Assembly: GCA_034435435.1 (NCBI GenBank)
Contig: DAOTXN010000160.1
Span: 1-28,959, forward strand
Direction: 5' to 3'
DNA from: DAOTXN01 sp034435435
GTDB lineage: Bacteria; Chloroflexota; Anaerolineae; S140-20
DNA: 28,959 nucleotides
Numbering within the stretch: the first letter of the stretch is position 1; each line of letters begins with the position of its first letter. Below, in pieces: positions 14,244-22,863 of this stretch. Below the pieces are notes generated by a model. The model was not told the origin of the DNA and did no database searches. It saw nothing but the letters and a program-made list of their open reading frames with translations. Both the position numbers and the translations under genes were made by a program.

Positions 14244-14939
14244 ATGGATATGGAACTAGAGGCCTATTTGAGGCCGCCCGCACGCAAGATGGCGCCCTAT
14301 CCCCCCAAAGTGATCACGTTGGCGACCGGGAAACAGATGGTGGTGCGCCCAGTTGAAAGAAAGGATGTTCCCATACTGCTGAAAGCAGTCAAGCCCACCC
14401 TCAAGATCCCGCGAGACTATTATGACATTGTCGGGGCGCGGCTGTACGCGGAGCTGTTGGGTTGGTATCGCTATCGGGTGCGGGATCACTATTGCCTGGT
14501 GGGGCAAGTGGAGGGGATCCTGGTGGGCATCGTCAACGGACGTATGGTGGATGAGAACATCGGGATGAGCTACCACACTCTGGCTATAGAGCGGGGACTC
14601 AGGGTCGGCGCGCACCTGTTTGCCGCCAAAATGGAGCACCATTTGGAATACCTGGGTCAAAATGCCGTCTGGATCACCGCTGAAAGCCCCATCGGCTTCC
14701 GGCGCTGGATGATCGAGTATGGCCTGGACTTGAATGAGACCGAGCAGCACGAATTGGGCGGGGCCACGTTCTACGTGCTGACCAAAAAGATCTGGGAGAA
14801 CGTCAAGTGGCGCTTGTGTGTCGGCGACCGGCCTGTGCCTGAGGCGCTTTTGGAAAAGGCCAAACAAGAGATCAAGATCGCCGACGAGGACAGCATCATG
14901 GAACAAATTCTAGGCGCAAAGAGGAGGCAGAGAAAATGA
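14244..14939 (+). CDS. GNAT-fold N-acyltransferase-like protein
   Basis: This 231-residue protein starts at ATG 14244, 7 nt after AAGGAGG (14230-14236). It has a GNAT-like layout: an opening strand (M-V-V-R-P-V-E-R-K-D), a central strand pair (Y-C-L-V-G-Q-V-E-G-I-L-V-G-I-V-N-G, about 83-99) and, near residues 115-128, an R-G-L-R-V-G-A-H-L-F turn-helix resembling the acetyl-CoA pyrophosphate loop. The last 50 residues are charged (Lys/Glu-rich) and may be a separate tail. Its stop overlaps the next start as ATGA, so it is translationally coupled to the thiolase-like gene. A link to acyl-CoA handling is likely but no substrate can be named. The family call is moderate because sequence motifs in GNATs are weak. 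Confidence 0.6.
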   Translation: MDMELEAYLRPPARKMAPYPPKVITLATGKQMVVRPVERKDVPILLKAVKPTLKIPRDYYDIVGARLYAELLGWYRYRVRDHYCLVGQVEGILVGIVNGRMVDENIGMSYHTLAIERGLRVGAHLFAAKMEHHLEYLGQNAVWITAESPIGFRRWMIEYGLDLNETEQHELGGATFYVLTKKIWENVKWRLCVGDRPVPEALLEKAKQEIKIADEDSIMEQILGAKRRQRK

Positions 14940-16120
14940 GAAAGGTAGCCATCCTGGGCGTCGGTATGATTCCTTTTGGGCGACGCGACGAAGAAAATTT
15001 GGTGGACATGCTCGCGTACCCGGCCCTGAACGCGCTGGACGATGCCGGCGTCGGCGACCGGTCGATTGACGCGCTTTACCTGGGCAACATGGGTGCAGGG
15101 ATGTTCAATCACCAGACGGCGGTCGCCAGCGCCCTGGTTGATCGTCTCAATCTGTTCCCCGCCGCCGCCGATAGCATAGAGAACGGCCCAGCCTCCGGCG
15201 GCTCGGCGCTCAAGAACGGAGTTCTGGCGATTGCCTCCGGCTATTACGATTTTGTGCTCGTTGTGGGCGGCGAAAAGATGCGCGACGTAGTGGGGCCACG
15301 GGCGACCGATATTGTGGCGACCATGAGCCACCCGCAGGCCGAGTATATCTATGGCGCGACCCTGCCTTCTCTGGCAGGCATGTTTACCCGGCTTTATATG
15401 AAAGAGTATGGCGTCACCGAAAAGCACCTGGCCATGGTGGCCATCAAGAACCACAAGAACGGCATGCTCAACCCCTACGCGCACATCCACATGGACATCA
15501 CACTCGACGGCATTTTGAACAGTCCGCATTCGATTGTCAACAACCCCATCGTGGCCGACCCGCTGCGGCTGTACGACTGTTGCCCGGTCAGCGATGGGGC
15601 CGCCGCTTGCCTGCTCTGCCCGGCCGACAGGGTGCACGAGTTTAACAAGCCGGCGGTCGTGGTAGCGGGTTTTGGGCAGGCGACGGATACGCACGCCCTG
15701 CAAGAACGGGCAGACCCGACCGACCTGAAAGCAGTGCGCATCGCCGCCCAACAGGCCTTTGAGCGGGCCGGGCTGACGCCCCAAGACGTGGACGTGGCCG
15801 AGCTGCACGACGCCTTTACCATTCTGGAAATCGCCGAGAGCGAGCATGCCGGCTTTTTCGCCAAGGGTGAAGGCGCCAAAGCCCTCGAAGCGGGCGAGAC
15901 AGAGATTGGCGGGCGTCTGCCCATCAACCCCTCCGGCGGCCTGAAGGCGCGCGGCCACCCGGTGGGCGCAACGGGCGTGGCCCAGGTCGTCGAGCTGGTG
16001 TGGCAACTGCGCGGAGAGGCGGACGAGCGCCAGGTAAAAGACGCCGAGGTCGGCTTTTCGCTCAACTTTGGCGGATTTGGCAACAATGTGGTGGCATTTG
16101 TCTTGAGGAGAGAATCATGA
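14936..16120 (+). CDS. SCP2/lipid-transfer-type thiolase-like protein lacking the nucleophilic Cys
   Basis: This 394-residue protein is the length of non-decarboxylating SCP2-type thiolases, the group that pairs with DUF35 proteins. The late His motif is intact (G-L-K-A-R-G-H-P-V-G-A-T-G), as are H-D-A-F-T and N-F-G-G-F-G. The N-terminal active site, normally N-A-C-A-S-G, reads N-G-P-A-S-G-G at residues 83-89, so Pro85 occupies the Cys position. The protein therefore cannot use the standard covalent acyl-Cys mechanism. It could be a condensing or cleaving enzyme with different chemistry, or a structural partner. It is flanked by ATGA overlaps on both sides (GNAT-like gene before, DUF35 gene after), so the three products are probably made together. 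Confidence 0.88.
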   Translation: MRKVAILGVGMIPFGRRDEENLVDMLAYPALNALDDAGVGDRSIDALYLGNMGAGMFNHQTAVASALVDRLNLFPAAADSIENGPASGGSALKNGVLAIASGYYDFVLVVGGEKMRDVVGPRATDIVATMSHPQAEYIYGATLPSLAGMFTRLYMKEYGVTEKHLAMVAIKNHKNGMLNPYAHIHMDITLDGILNSPHSIVNNPIVADPLRLYDCCPVSDGAAACLLCPADRVHEFNKPAVVVAGFGQATDTHALQERADPTDLKAVRIAAQQAFERAGLTPQDVDVAELHDAFTILEIAESEHAGFFAKGEGAKALEAGETEIGGRLPINPSGGLKARGHPVGATGVAQVVELVWQLRGEADERQVKDAEVGFSLNFGGFGNNVVAFVLRRES

Positions 16121-16458
16121 GCGAGCTAGTCGCGTACAAATGCAAGAACTGCGCTCATATTATGAGCGTGCGGCACTTGCGCTGCCTGAACTGCAACGGG
16201 AGAGAGTTCGAGGAATTCACGCCGGCTGGCGACGCCAGGCTGATCACTTTTACGGACGTGTGGAACCTGCCATGGGGTATTGACGAGCGCGCCCGCTTTC
16301 TCGGCGTGGTCGAGTTCAAAAACGGCGTCAAGGCCATGGGCTGGATCAAAGCGCCGGAGCCCAAGATCGGCATGAAGCTGCAAGCCAACTGGGAGCCGGT
16401 GCGCGTCATCAGAGGCGAGGAGGTCTATGGGCTGACGCTTAAGCCGGCCAAAAAGTGA
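16117..16458 (+). CDS. DUF35 zinc-ribbon/OB-fold protein, thiolase partner
   Basis: This 113-residue protein starts at ATG 16117, overlapping the thiolase-like stop as ATGA and preceded by GAGGAG. A four-Cys zinc ribbon lies at residues 9-26 (C9, C12, C23, C26), followed by an OB-fold (about 35-110) that in this family binds the CoA moiety. DUF35 proteins form complexes with thiolases: the archaeal acetoacetyl-CoA thiolase/HMG-CoA synthase complex, and BbsA with BbsB in anaerobic toluene degradation. The tight coupling here says it serves the Cys-less thiolase-like protein. Its function is as CoA-binding or bridging subunit, inferred from the family. Confidence 0.9.
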   Translation: MSELVAYKCKNCAHIMSVRHLRCLNCNGREFEEFTPAGDARLITFTDVWNLPWGIDERARFLGVVEFKNGVKAMGWIKAPEPKIGMKLQANWEPVRVIRGEEVYGLTLKPAKK

Positions 16459-16504
16459 TTTAGTATCTGAACAGTGAGATTTTTGTACATTGAACAAAGA
16501 AATG

Positions 16505-16560
16505 AACCACGGATGACACGGATTAAAAAGAAATCGGTGAAATCTGTGTCATCCGTGGTT
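16505..16560. repeat. 20-bp-arm palindrome of the ACCACGGATGACACGG family
   Basis: AACCACGGATGACACGGATT (16505-16524) pairs with 16541-16560 at 19 of 20 positions plus one G-T pair, around a 16-nt A-rich loop. It fills the spacer between the DUF35 and cyclase genes. Similar 'accacggatgacacggatt' intergenic repeats are widespread in environmental bacterial genomes. No open frame lies in it. Confidence 0.8.
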
Positions 16561-16594
16561 AGGTCCCGACTTGTCCGGGTTAGGAGCAAAGACG

Positions 16595-17473
16595 ATGAAG
16601 CTGATTGATCTGACCATTCCATTGGGTATCGCCACGCCGCCGTGGCCGACCTACGAGCCTCTGCAGGTCAAATACTTTAAGCGACTGGCCCCCAACGGGG
16701 CCAACGGCCAGTTACTAACGCATTCCAACCACCTGGGCACCCACTTGGACGGCGAAATCCACTTTTTCACTGCCGGAAAGGACATCGCCCAGCTCGATCT
16801 GAACGAGTTCCTGGTAGGGCCGGGCGCGGTGGTGGACTTGTCCGACGCGACCGGCGATTATCAGATTTACACGCCGCAGATGATCGAGGAACGGGTGGAG
16901 GTGTGCGAGGGTGACATTTTGATCATCCACACGGGCTATCATCACTTTGGCTGGGATATGCCCACCGCCGACGAGATCCGCTACATGGTCCAGCATCCCG
17001 GCCCCGACCGCGAGTTCGCCGTGTGGGCCAAAGAGAAAAAGATTCGCTGGATCGGCGTGGATTGCGGCAGCGCCGACCATCCTATGAACACCATCATCCG
17101 TAACTGGATGCCGCGCCAGGCCGCCGAGGCCGACCGGGTGTTTCGGGCGTTGTACGGCGCGACGCTGGAAGAGCGCTTTACGCCCGATAAATATCAGTTG
17201 ATGCACATCGAGATGTTCCCGCATCACATCATCCACGCCGAGTGCATCGGGGGCGAGATTGACCTGCTGGTGAATCGGCGCACGACCATCGGCTTTTTCC
17301 CGTGGCGCTTTGTGGACGGCGAGTCTTGCATCGGTCGCTGCGTGGCCATGGTGGACGACGCCGAGTATGAGGAGTTGATGGCGGCTAAAGCCCACTGGCC
17401 TCAAACACGCTTTGGCGACTGCTACGATCCGGCGCACGTGGAACAGATCGACAGGCTGACCCAGCGGTTCTGA
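16595..17473 (+). CDS. Cyclase-family metal-dependent hydrolase (PF04199)
   Basis: This 292-residue protein starts at ATG 16595, 8 nt after AGGAG; a TTG at 16571 is less likely. The family metal site H-x-G-T-H-x-D-x-x-x-H is complete (H46, H50, D52, H56). Family members include kynurenine formamidase and isatin hydrolase, which hydrolyse amide bonds, often in rings, using Mn or Zn. A subfamily block, G-V-D-C-G-S-A-D-H-P-M-N-T, lies near residues 154-166 and recurs in both halves of the tandem cyclase at 22864. H-A-E-C-I-G-G-E-I later supplies further conserved acids. Between the DUF35 and CoA-transferase genes, it probably opens or deacylates an N-containing intermediate, possibly as a CoA ester. 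The substrate is unknown. Confidence 0.9.
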   Translation: MKLIDLTIPLGIATPPWPTYEPLQVKYFKRLAPNGANGQLLTHSNHLGTHLDGEIHFFTAGKDIAQLDLNEFLVGPGAVVDLSDATGDYQIYTPQMIEERVEVCEGDILIIHTGYHHFGWDMPTADEIRYMVQHPGPDREFAVWAKEKKIRWIGVDCGSADHPMNTIIRNWMPRQAAEADRVFRALYGATLEERFTPDKYQLMHIEMFPHHIIHAECIGGEIDLLVNRRTTIGFFPWRFVDGESCIGRCVAMVDDAEYEELMAAKAHWPQTRFGDCYDPAHVEQIDRLTQRF

Positions 17474-17512
17474 AACGTGAACCGTGATGCGTGATTTCAC
17501 GTTTCACGCATC
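17473..17512. repeat. Interleaved palindromes between cyclase and CoA-transferase genes
   Basis: AAACGTGAA (17473-17481) pairs with TTCACGTTT (17496-17504), and GATGCGTGA (17486-17494) pairs with TCACGCATC (17504-17512). The two pairings interleave, so the RNA could form either hairpin. The unit is built from the word CGTGA, a common composition for intergenic repeats of this kind. Confidence 0.65.
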
Positions 17513-17526
17513 GTGAGAGATACACT

Positions 17527-18735
17527 ATGCAACCACTACAAGGTATTCGCGTAACAGACCTCTCGCGGGCGGTGGCCGGACCCTACTGCGCCACGATTCT
17601 GGGCGATCTGGGGGCAGATGTGATCAAGGTGGAGCGCCCCGGCGCCGGCGATGATAGCCGTGGCTGGGGACCGCCTTTTGCGGGCGAGCCGTATGCCGCT
17701 TATCCGGGCGAGTCGGCCTATTTCATCGCCTTTAATCGCAACAAGCGCAGTATCACGGTCAATCTCAAGAGCCTGGAAGGGCAAGAGATTGTGCGCCGGC
17801 TGGCCAGCGTTTCCGACGTGCTGATTGAGAACTTTGTCACCGGTGTGCTGGACAGGATGGGACTGGGCTACGAGGCTGTGCACGCGTTGAACCCGCGCCT
17901 GGTGTACTGCTCGGTCAGCGGCTATGGCCGTACCGGTCCCTACGCCGAGCGGCCCGGTTATGACTTTATCCTGCAGGCCGAGGGCGGGATGATGGACATC
18001 ATCGGGCCGGAGGAAGGCCCTCCATACCGGGTGGGCGTGCCCATTGTGGACATCACGTCGGGCATGTTTGCTGCGACGGCGGTGCTGGCCGCGTTGCGCG
18101 CGCGTGACCATACGGGTGAAGGCCAGTTGGTGGACATCTCGCTGCTGGACACGCAGGTGGCGCTGCTGTCCAACGTGGCTTCGAACTATTTGGTTAGCCG
18201 CGCCGCGCCGCGTCGCTTGGGCAACGCGCATCCCAACATCACGCCTTACGAAGCTTTTCGCGCCCGCGACCGCTGGTTCGTGCTGGGCGCGGCGACCGAG
18301 AGACAGTGGGCGGTGTTGTGCGACGCGCTGGGCCGGTCGGATTTGAAGGAGGATGCCCGCTTTGTCACCAACGAGGCGCGCATCGCCCACCGGGCGGCGC
18401 TGATAGAAATTTTGAGCCAGGTGTTTGTTACCCGAGACGCCGATGAGTGGCTGGCAGAGCTGGCCGATGCGGGGTTGCCGTGCGGGCCTATCAACTCTGT
18501 GCCCGACGTCTTGAAACATCCCCAGAAGCAAGCGCGAGGCTTGACGATCCAGGTAGAGCATCCCACCATCGGTCCGTTGGAGCTTACTGGCCTGCCCTAC
18601 AAGCTGTCGCAAACCCCGGCCGAGGTGCGCCTGCCGCCGCCGACCCTGGGACAACACACCCATCAAGTGTTGACGGAGCTACTGGATTACTCGGCCGCGG
18701 ACGTGGCAGCGTTGCGCGAGCGCGGCGTGATTTAG
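17527..18735 (+). CDS. CaiB/BaiF family (class III) CoA-transferase
   Basis: This 402-residue protein belongs to the formyl-CoA transferase (Frc) family, with a normal length. It opens with L-x-G-I-R-V-x-D-L-S-R-A-V-A-G-P-Y and has G-A-D-V-I-K-V-E, F-N-R-N-K-R-S-I and E-N-F-x-x-G-V-L-D-R-M-G. The catalytic Asp aligns with Frc Asp169 and is D175 (V-D-I-T-S-G-M). The ATG at 17527 matches the family N-terminus; its ribosome site is weak (GAGAG). It would move CoA from a donor thioester to a carboxylic acid, activating the acid released by the neighbouring hydrolases. The downstream gene fdrA starts 9 nt after its stop. Donor and acceptor are not deducible. Confidence 0.94.
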   Translation: MQPLQGIRVTDLSRAVAGPYCATILGDLGADVIKVERPGAGDDSRGWGPPFAGEPYAAYPGESAYFIAFNRNKRSITVNLKSLEGQEIVRRLASVSDVLIENFVTGVLDRMGLGYEAVHALNPRLVYCSVSGYGRTGPYAERPGYDFILQAEGGMMDIIGPEEGPPYRVGVPIVDITSGMFAATAVLAALRARDHTGEGQLVDISLLDTQVALLSNVASNYLVSRAAPRRLGNAHPNITPYEAFRARDRWFVLGAATERQWAVLCDALGRSDLKEDARFVTNEARIAHRAALIEILSQVFVTRDADEWLAELADAGLPCGPINSVPDVLKHPQKQARGLTIQVEHPTIGPLELTGLPYKLSQTPAEVRLPPPTLGQHTHQVLTELLDYSAADVAALRERGVI

Positions 18736-18744
18736 GAGCGTATC

Positions 18745-20478
18745 ATGACAGCCACTAGAGCAGAGATTCGGTCTGGCGCATATCACGACTCGGTGGTGTT
18801 GATGCAATTACAGCGCTCCCTGTCGGCGCTACCCGGTGTGTTCGACGTGGGCGTGGTGATGGGCACTGCCGCCAATAAAGAAATCCTGGCCCAGAGTGAC
18901 TTGCTGCCGCCTGAGGCGCAGGCCGCCGCCGCGGATGATCTGATCATCGTGCTGCGCGCCCAAGACGAGAACACCGCTGAAGCAGCGCTGACGCAGGTGG
19001 ATGAACTGCTCACCCGCAAGCGCGCCGCGGGCGAACAAGAATTCCGGCCCAAAAGTCTCGAAACTGCCGTCGAGATGCTGCCCGACGCGCAATGGGTGTT
19101 GGTCTCTGTGCCTGGTCGCTACGCCGCGGGCGTCGCCCGCGAAGCGTTGCGCCTGGGCAGGCACGTGTTTCTGTTTAGCGACAACGTTTCAATTGAAGAC
19201 GAGATCACGCTCAAGCAGACCGCAGCCGAAAAAGGACTTTTAGTGATGGGACCGGATTGTGGCACGGCCATCGTCAACGGGGTAGGGTTGGGTTTTGCGA
19301 ACCGGGTGCGCCACGGGCCGATTGGGATGGCGGCGGCGTCGGGAACGGGATTACAGCAGATCAGCAGCCGTATCCACCAACTGGGCGGCGGGCTGACGCA
19401 CGCGTTCGGCACTGGTGGGCGTGACTTCACCGAAGCGGTGGGTGCGGTGACGGCTCACCAGGAACTCGATCTCTTGACCCGCGACCCTGAAACGAAGGTC
19501 ATCGTGCTGCTTTCCAAGCCGCCCGCGCCTCAAGTGGCGGAGGGTTTACTGCGCGCCGCGCGTGCGGCCGGCAAGCCGGTCGTGGTGGATTTTATTGGCT
19601 ATATGCCCCCGGCGCGACGGATGGGGAATCTCTACTTTGTGCGCACTTTTGACGAAGCGGCGGCCCTGGCTGTCGAGCTGGCTGCCGAGACTCCCGATGA
19701 GCAAGTCGGGCCCGAGATTGACCTCGGCCGTTTTGCGCCGGGCCAGCGCTATTTACGGGGTCTCTTTTCTGGCGGCACGCTGGCCTATGAGGCTCTGCTC
19801 ATCTTACAGGATTACCTGCCCGCTATCTATTCGAACGCGCCGCTCAAAAAAGGTCACAACGTCTTGAAAAACTCGCGAGTGAGCCAGGAAAACACCATCG
19901 TGGACCTGGGTGAGGACGAGTTCACGGTAGGCCGCCTGCATCCCATGATGGACAACGCTTTGCGCATCCAGCGTCTAGCGCAAGAGGCCGATGATCCGGC
20001 GGTCGCCGTGATCTTGGTAGATGTGGTGTTGGGCTATGGCGCTCATCCGGACCCCGCTGGCGAGCTGGCTCCCGCCATTGCCCGGGCCGTCGCCAAGTCG
20101 GAAAGGGCCGGACGTTGCCTGGAGGTGGTTGCCGTCGTGGTCGGCACCGACGCAGACCCGCAAGGATTGGACCGTCAGATCGCACAGCTCGAAGCGGTGG
20201 GCGCGCGAGTGGAGATGCGCAACGACGTCGCCGCGCGCTACGTAGGCCGGTTGATCCAGGCGTTGAATCAGCCTGCCCAAGAAGCGCCAACGCCGTCTTT
20301 CAAGACGGTGGATCTGGCAACGCTGAAAAAGCCGCTGGCCGCCATCAACGTCGGCCTGGAATCGTTTACCGGCAGCCTGAAAGATCAAGACGCGGCGGCG
20401 CTGCAGGTGGACTGGCGCCCCCCAGCCGGCGGCAACGAGCGGTTGATGTCGCTATTGGAGCGGATGAAAAGGGGATAG
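18745..20478 (+). CDS. fdrA: FdrA-like (AllF-type) transcarbamylase subunit
   Basis: This 577-residue protein is close to the ~555 residues of E. coli FdrA. It has a succinyl-CoA-synthetase-like fold. A CoA-binding-like domain carries M-G-P-D-C-G-T-A-I (168-176), A-S-G-T-G-L-Q (198-204) and G-T-G-G-R-D (222-227). A ligase-like C-terminal domain (about 340-530) has F-S-G-G-T-L-A-Y-E and H-P-M-M-D. E. coli FdrA, now AllF, is a subunit of oxamate transcarbamylase, which converts oxalurate and phosphate to oxamate and carbamoyl phosphate in anaerobic allantoin use. The partner families DUF1116 and DUF2877 are both in this window. No carbamate kinase gene is visible. The start is ATG 18745, 6 nt after AGGAG. 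Confidence 0.9.
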   Translation: MTATRAEIRSGAYHDSVVLMQLQRSLSALPGVFDVGVVMGTAANKEILAQSDLLPPEAQAAAADDLIIVLRAQDENTAEAALTQVDELLTRKRAAGEQEFRPKSLETAVEMLPDAQWVLVSVPGRYAAGVAREALRLGRHVFLFSDNVSIEDEITLKQTAAEKGLLVMGPDCGTAIVNGVGLGFANRVRHGPIGMAAASGTGLQQISSRIHQLGGGLTHAFGTGGRDFTEAVGAVTAHQELDLLTRDPETKVIVLLSKPPAPQVAEGLLRAARAAGKPVVVDFIGYMPPARRMGNLYFVRTFDEAAALAVELAAETPDEQVGPEIDLGRFAPGQRYLRGLFSGGTLAYEALLILQDYLPAIYSNAPLKKGHNVLKNSRVSQENTIVDLGEDEFTVGRLHPMMDNALRIQRLAQEADDPAVAVILVDVVLGYGAHPDPAGELAPAIARAVAKSERAGRCLEVVAVVVGTDADPQGLDRQIAQLEAVGARVEMRNDVAARYVGRLIQALNQPAQEAPTPSFKTVDLATLKKPLAAINVGLESFTGSLKDQDAAALQVDWRPPAGGNERLMSLLERMKRG

Positions 20479-20483
20479 ATATT

Positions 20484-20547
20484 GGATATTGCGGCTCCGA
20501 TATCCGTATCTTTTCAGAATGTAGGGGCGAACCCTTGCGGTCGCCCC
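20484..20547. repeat. Two palindromes between fdrA and the amidase gene
   Basis: GGATAT (20484-20489) pairs with ATATCC (20500-20505). A second hairpin, GGGGCGAACC / GGTCGCCCC (20524-20533 and 20539-20547, one bulged A), follows a GTAGGGG start and is of the 'gtaggggcgaccc' intergenic type. No open frame lies here. The ribosome site of the amidase gene (GAGGGATG) follows at once. Confidence 0.65.
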
Positions 20548-20563
20548 GACTGAGGGATGTGAG

Positions 20564-21457
20564 ATGAAAGAGTTTACGGCTGCATGTGTGCAAATTGCCA
20601 TTACGCCCAACGACGTGCAGGCTAACGTAGAAAAAGGGGTGATCTGGCTGGAAAAAGCGGTGCGCGAGTACGAGGCCGAGTTGGTCGTCTTTCCTGAGAC
20701 GGTGACTACCGGTTACGAGACCGGTCTCGACGCGGCCGGTCTGTGGGAACTGGTGGACCAGGCCTCAGGGCGCATCACGCGTGACATCCAGGCGGCTGCC
20801 AAAGCGTTAGGGGTTCACGTGGTTTGGCCGTCGTACCGGCGTGGGCCGGAACCGGGAGTAGTTTACAACTCGGCCATCCTGATCGGGCCGGACGGCGAGA
20901 TCGTCGGCATTTACGACAAGACCCATCCCGCGCCGTGGGAGCGGACCTCGGGCGGCGGCTGGGCCACGGTTGGGACGCGCGCCGACGTGTTCGAGACGGC
21001 GCTAGGCAACATTGGCATGATGATATGCTACGACGGCGATTTTCCAGAACTCTCGCGCTTGCTGGCGGTCAAAGGAGCCGAGGTCATTGTGCGAGCTTCG
21101 GCCTTGCAACGCAGCTATGACATCTGGTACATCACCAACGCCGCTCGCGCCTACGACAACCACGTTTACCTGGTCGCCAGCAACCTGGTAGGGCCAGACG
21201 CCTGCGGCAATTATGGGTTTGGGCATAGTATGATTGTTAACCCTATCGCCTGGCGGCTGGCTCAGGCCCGGGGCACTCAAGAGATCATCGCTGCCAAACT
21301 CGATCCCGACCCGTTGCGCTACATCACCTGGGGCAGCAAGACGCCCCAGACTTTTGACCATTTGGAGGATCGTAACCTCAAGCTGTATGAAGAGATCCTC
21401 AAGGAATCCCGCTCGCGTTTCGAGATTGGAAAACGTTTTTCGCGGAGTGAAGATTAG
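20564..21457 (+). CDS. Carbon-nitrogen hydrolase (nitrilase superfamily amidase)
   Basis: This 297-residue cytoplasmic hydrolase has the complete Glu-Lys-Cys triad of the superfamily: E45 (V-F-P-E-T), K119 (Y-D-K-T-H) and C155 (I-C-Y-D-G-D-F-P-E). An additional Glu (E126, P-W-E-R) follows the Lys loop. The C-Y-D-x-x-F-P-E environment and length suit amidases or N-carbamoyl amino acid/ureido acid amidohydrolases rather than true nitrilases. It lies between fdrA and the DUF1116 gene, so an amide or carbamoyl group on the pathway intermediate is the likely target; this is inference. The start is ATG 20564 after GAGGGATGTGAG. Confidence 0.9.
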   Translation: MKEFTAACVQIAITPNDVQANVEKGVIWLEKAVREYEAELVVFPETVTTGYETGLDAAGLWELVDQASGRITRDIQAAAKALGVHVVWPSYRRGPEPGVVYNSAILIGPDGEIVGIYDKTHPAPWERTSGGGWATVGTRADVFETALGNIGMMICYDGDFPELSRLLAVKGAEVIVRASALQRSYDIWYITNAARAYDNHVYLVASNLVGPDACGNYGFGHSMIVNPIAWRLAQARGTQEIIAAKLDPDPLRYITWGSKTPQTFDHLEDRNLKLYEEILKESRSRFEIGKRFSRSED

Positions 21458-21460
21458 ATA

Positions 21461-21512
21461 TTGGATATTAGAGATTGGAGTGGGCGGCAAATCCCCAATA
21501 TCTAATATCCAA
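21461..21512. repeat. 18-bp-arm ATTGGATATT palindrome
   Basis: TTGGATATTAGAGATTGG (21461-21478) is the reverse complement of 21495-21512 except at one position, with a 16-nt loop. It begins right after the amidase stop and ends 8 nt before the ribosome site of the DUF1116 gene. Confidence 0.75.
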
Positions 21513-21532
21513 TCCCAAAAAAGGAGCAAGTT

Positions 21533-22774
21533 ATGGACATCGAAAAAGCCAATACTGAAGCCACGGACCGTATGATGGAAGCTCGCCCCGTGCTGGTGGG
21601 ACTAGGGAAGGCCATTGACGTGATCCCTGGCATGCGAGATAACCTACTCCTACACGCCGGACCGCCGATCACGTGGGCGCGGGCCTCCGGGCCGATGCGC
21701 GGCGCGATCACCGGGGCGTTGATTTTCGAGGGCAAGGCCAAAGACGAGGCGCAAGCCCAGGCGCTGGTCGAATCGGGCCAGATCGCGCTCGAACCCTGTC
21801 ACCATCATCAAGCCGTCGGGCCGATGGCGGGCGTCATTTGCCCCTCTATGTCGGTCTATATTCTGGAGAACAAGACCCACGGCAACAAGTCCTACTCTAA
21901 TTTGAACGAAGGCTATGGCAAGGTGCTGCGCTACGGCGCTTACAGCGCGGAAGTGCTGGACCGCCTGCGCTGGATGGAGCAAGTAATGGCTCCCGTGTTG
22001 GCTGAGGCCATTGCGGCCAGCGGCGGCATCGACATCCGGGCGCTGCTGGCCGAAGCCCTGCACATGGGCGACGAGGGGCACAATCGCAACAAGGCCGGTT
22101 CCATCTTGTATACGACCAAGTTGGCGCCTTTCATCGCCAAGGCTGCGCCCAATCCGGGCGTCGCGGCGGATATTTTGCGCACGCTGGGCGAAAACGCCTT
22201 GAGCGTGCTCAACCCGGTGATGGCGGCCTGCAAAGCCATGGCCGACGCCGCCCACGGGGTGGAGGGCAGCACGGTCGTGAGCGTGATGGCTCGCAACGGC
22301 ACCGACTTTGGCATCCGGGTTAGCGGGTTGGGCGAGCGCTGGTTCACAGCCCCGGTGGCGACGCCCAAGGGTCTGTATTTCCCCGGCTTTAAGGCCGAGG
22401 ACGCCAGCGGCGACATCGGCGACAGCACCATCACCGAGACGGCGGGCATCGGCGGTTTTGCGATGGCCAGCGCGCCGGCCATCGTCACGTTCGTCAGCGG
22501 CACGCCCAAGGACGCGCTGGATGCCACGCTAGAGATGTACGAGATTTGTCACGCCGAGCACAAGTATTTCACCATGCCGCCGCTGGACTTTCGCGGCACG
22601 CCCACCGGCATTGACATTCGCAAGGTGGTCGAAAAGGGGATCACCCCGCGCGTCAACACCGGCATCGCCCACAAGGACGCCGGCGTGGGACAGGTGGGAG
22701 CCGGGCTAGTGCGCCCGCCGATGGCGATGTTTGAAGCGGCGCTGGTGGCTTTTGCGGAAGCGTATGGATATTAG
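21533..22774 (+). CDS. DUF1116 family protein (AllG/YlbE-like transcarbamylase subunit)
   Basis: This 413-residue protein has DUF1116 hallmarks. An opening block is rich in V-L-V-G-x-G-K-A-I-D-V-I-P-G-M. Then come R-G-A-I-x-G-A-L-I-F-E-G, E-P-C-H-H-H-Q-A-V-G-P-M-A-G (about residues 87-100) and G-D-E-G-H-N-R-N-K-A-G-S, followed by V-M-A-R-N-G-T-D-F-G-I-R. In E. coli the family member AllG (YlbE) is part of the AllFGH oxamate transcarbamylase. Here it lies about 1 kb after fdrA with an amidase gene between. The His cluster and the conserved R-N-G-T-D loop are candidates for substrate or phosphate binding. The start is ATG 21533, with AAGGAG at 21521-21526. Confidence 0.9.
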   Translation: MDIEKANTEATDRMMEARPVLVGLGKAIDVIPGMRDNLLLHAGPPITWARASGPMRGAITGALIFEGKAKDEAQAQALVESGQIALEPCHHHQAVGPMAGVICPSMSVYILENKTHGNKSYSNLNEGYGKVLRYGAYSAEVLDRLRWMEQVMAPVLAEAIAASGGIDIRALLAEALHMGDEGHNRNKAGSILYTTKLAPFIAKAAPNPGVAADILRTLGENALSVLNPVMAACKAMADAAHGVEGSTVVSVMARNGTDFGIRVSGLGERWFTAPVATPKGLYFPGFKAEDASGDIGDSTITETAGIGGFAMASAPAIVTFVSGTPKDALDATLEMYEICHAEHKYFTMPPLDFRGTPTGIDIRKVVEKGITPRVNTGIAHKDAGVGQVGAGLVRPPMAMFEAALVAFAEAYGY

Positions 22775-22845
22775 GACGAAAGACGAAGGACGAACGACGA
22801 AGGGCCAACAATAGCGGATGGCTATTCGTCTTTCGTCCTTCGTCC
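22774..22845. repeat. Nested ACGAAAGACGAAGG palindrome
   Basis: The outer arms, about 21 bp (22774-22794 and 22825-22845), are complementary with two non-Watson-Crick positions. They are built from the word GACGAAAGAC/GTCTTTCGTC. An inner hairpin AATAGC (22810-22815) / GCTATT (22821-22826) sits in the loop and overlaps the outer 3' arm slightly. A half copy of the 3' side (CGCTATTCGTTTTTCGTAC) occurs at about 9159-9177, before the fadN gene. Confidence 0.75.
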
Positions 22846-22863
22846 AAAACAGGAGGTTTAACA

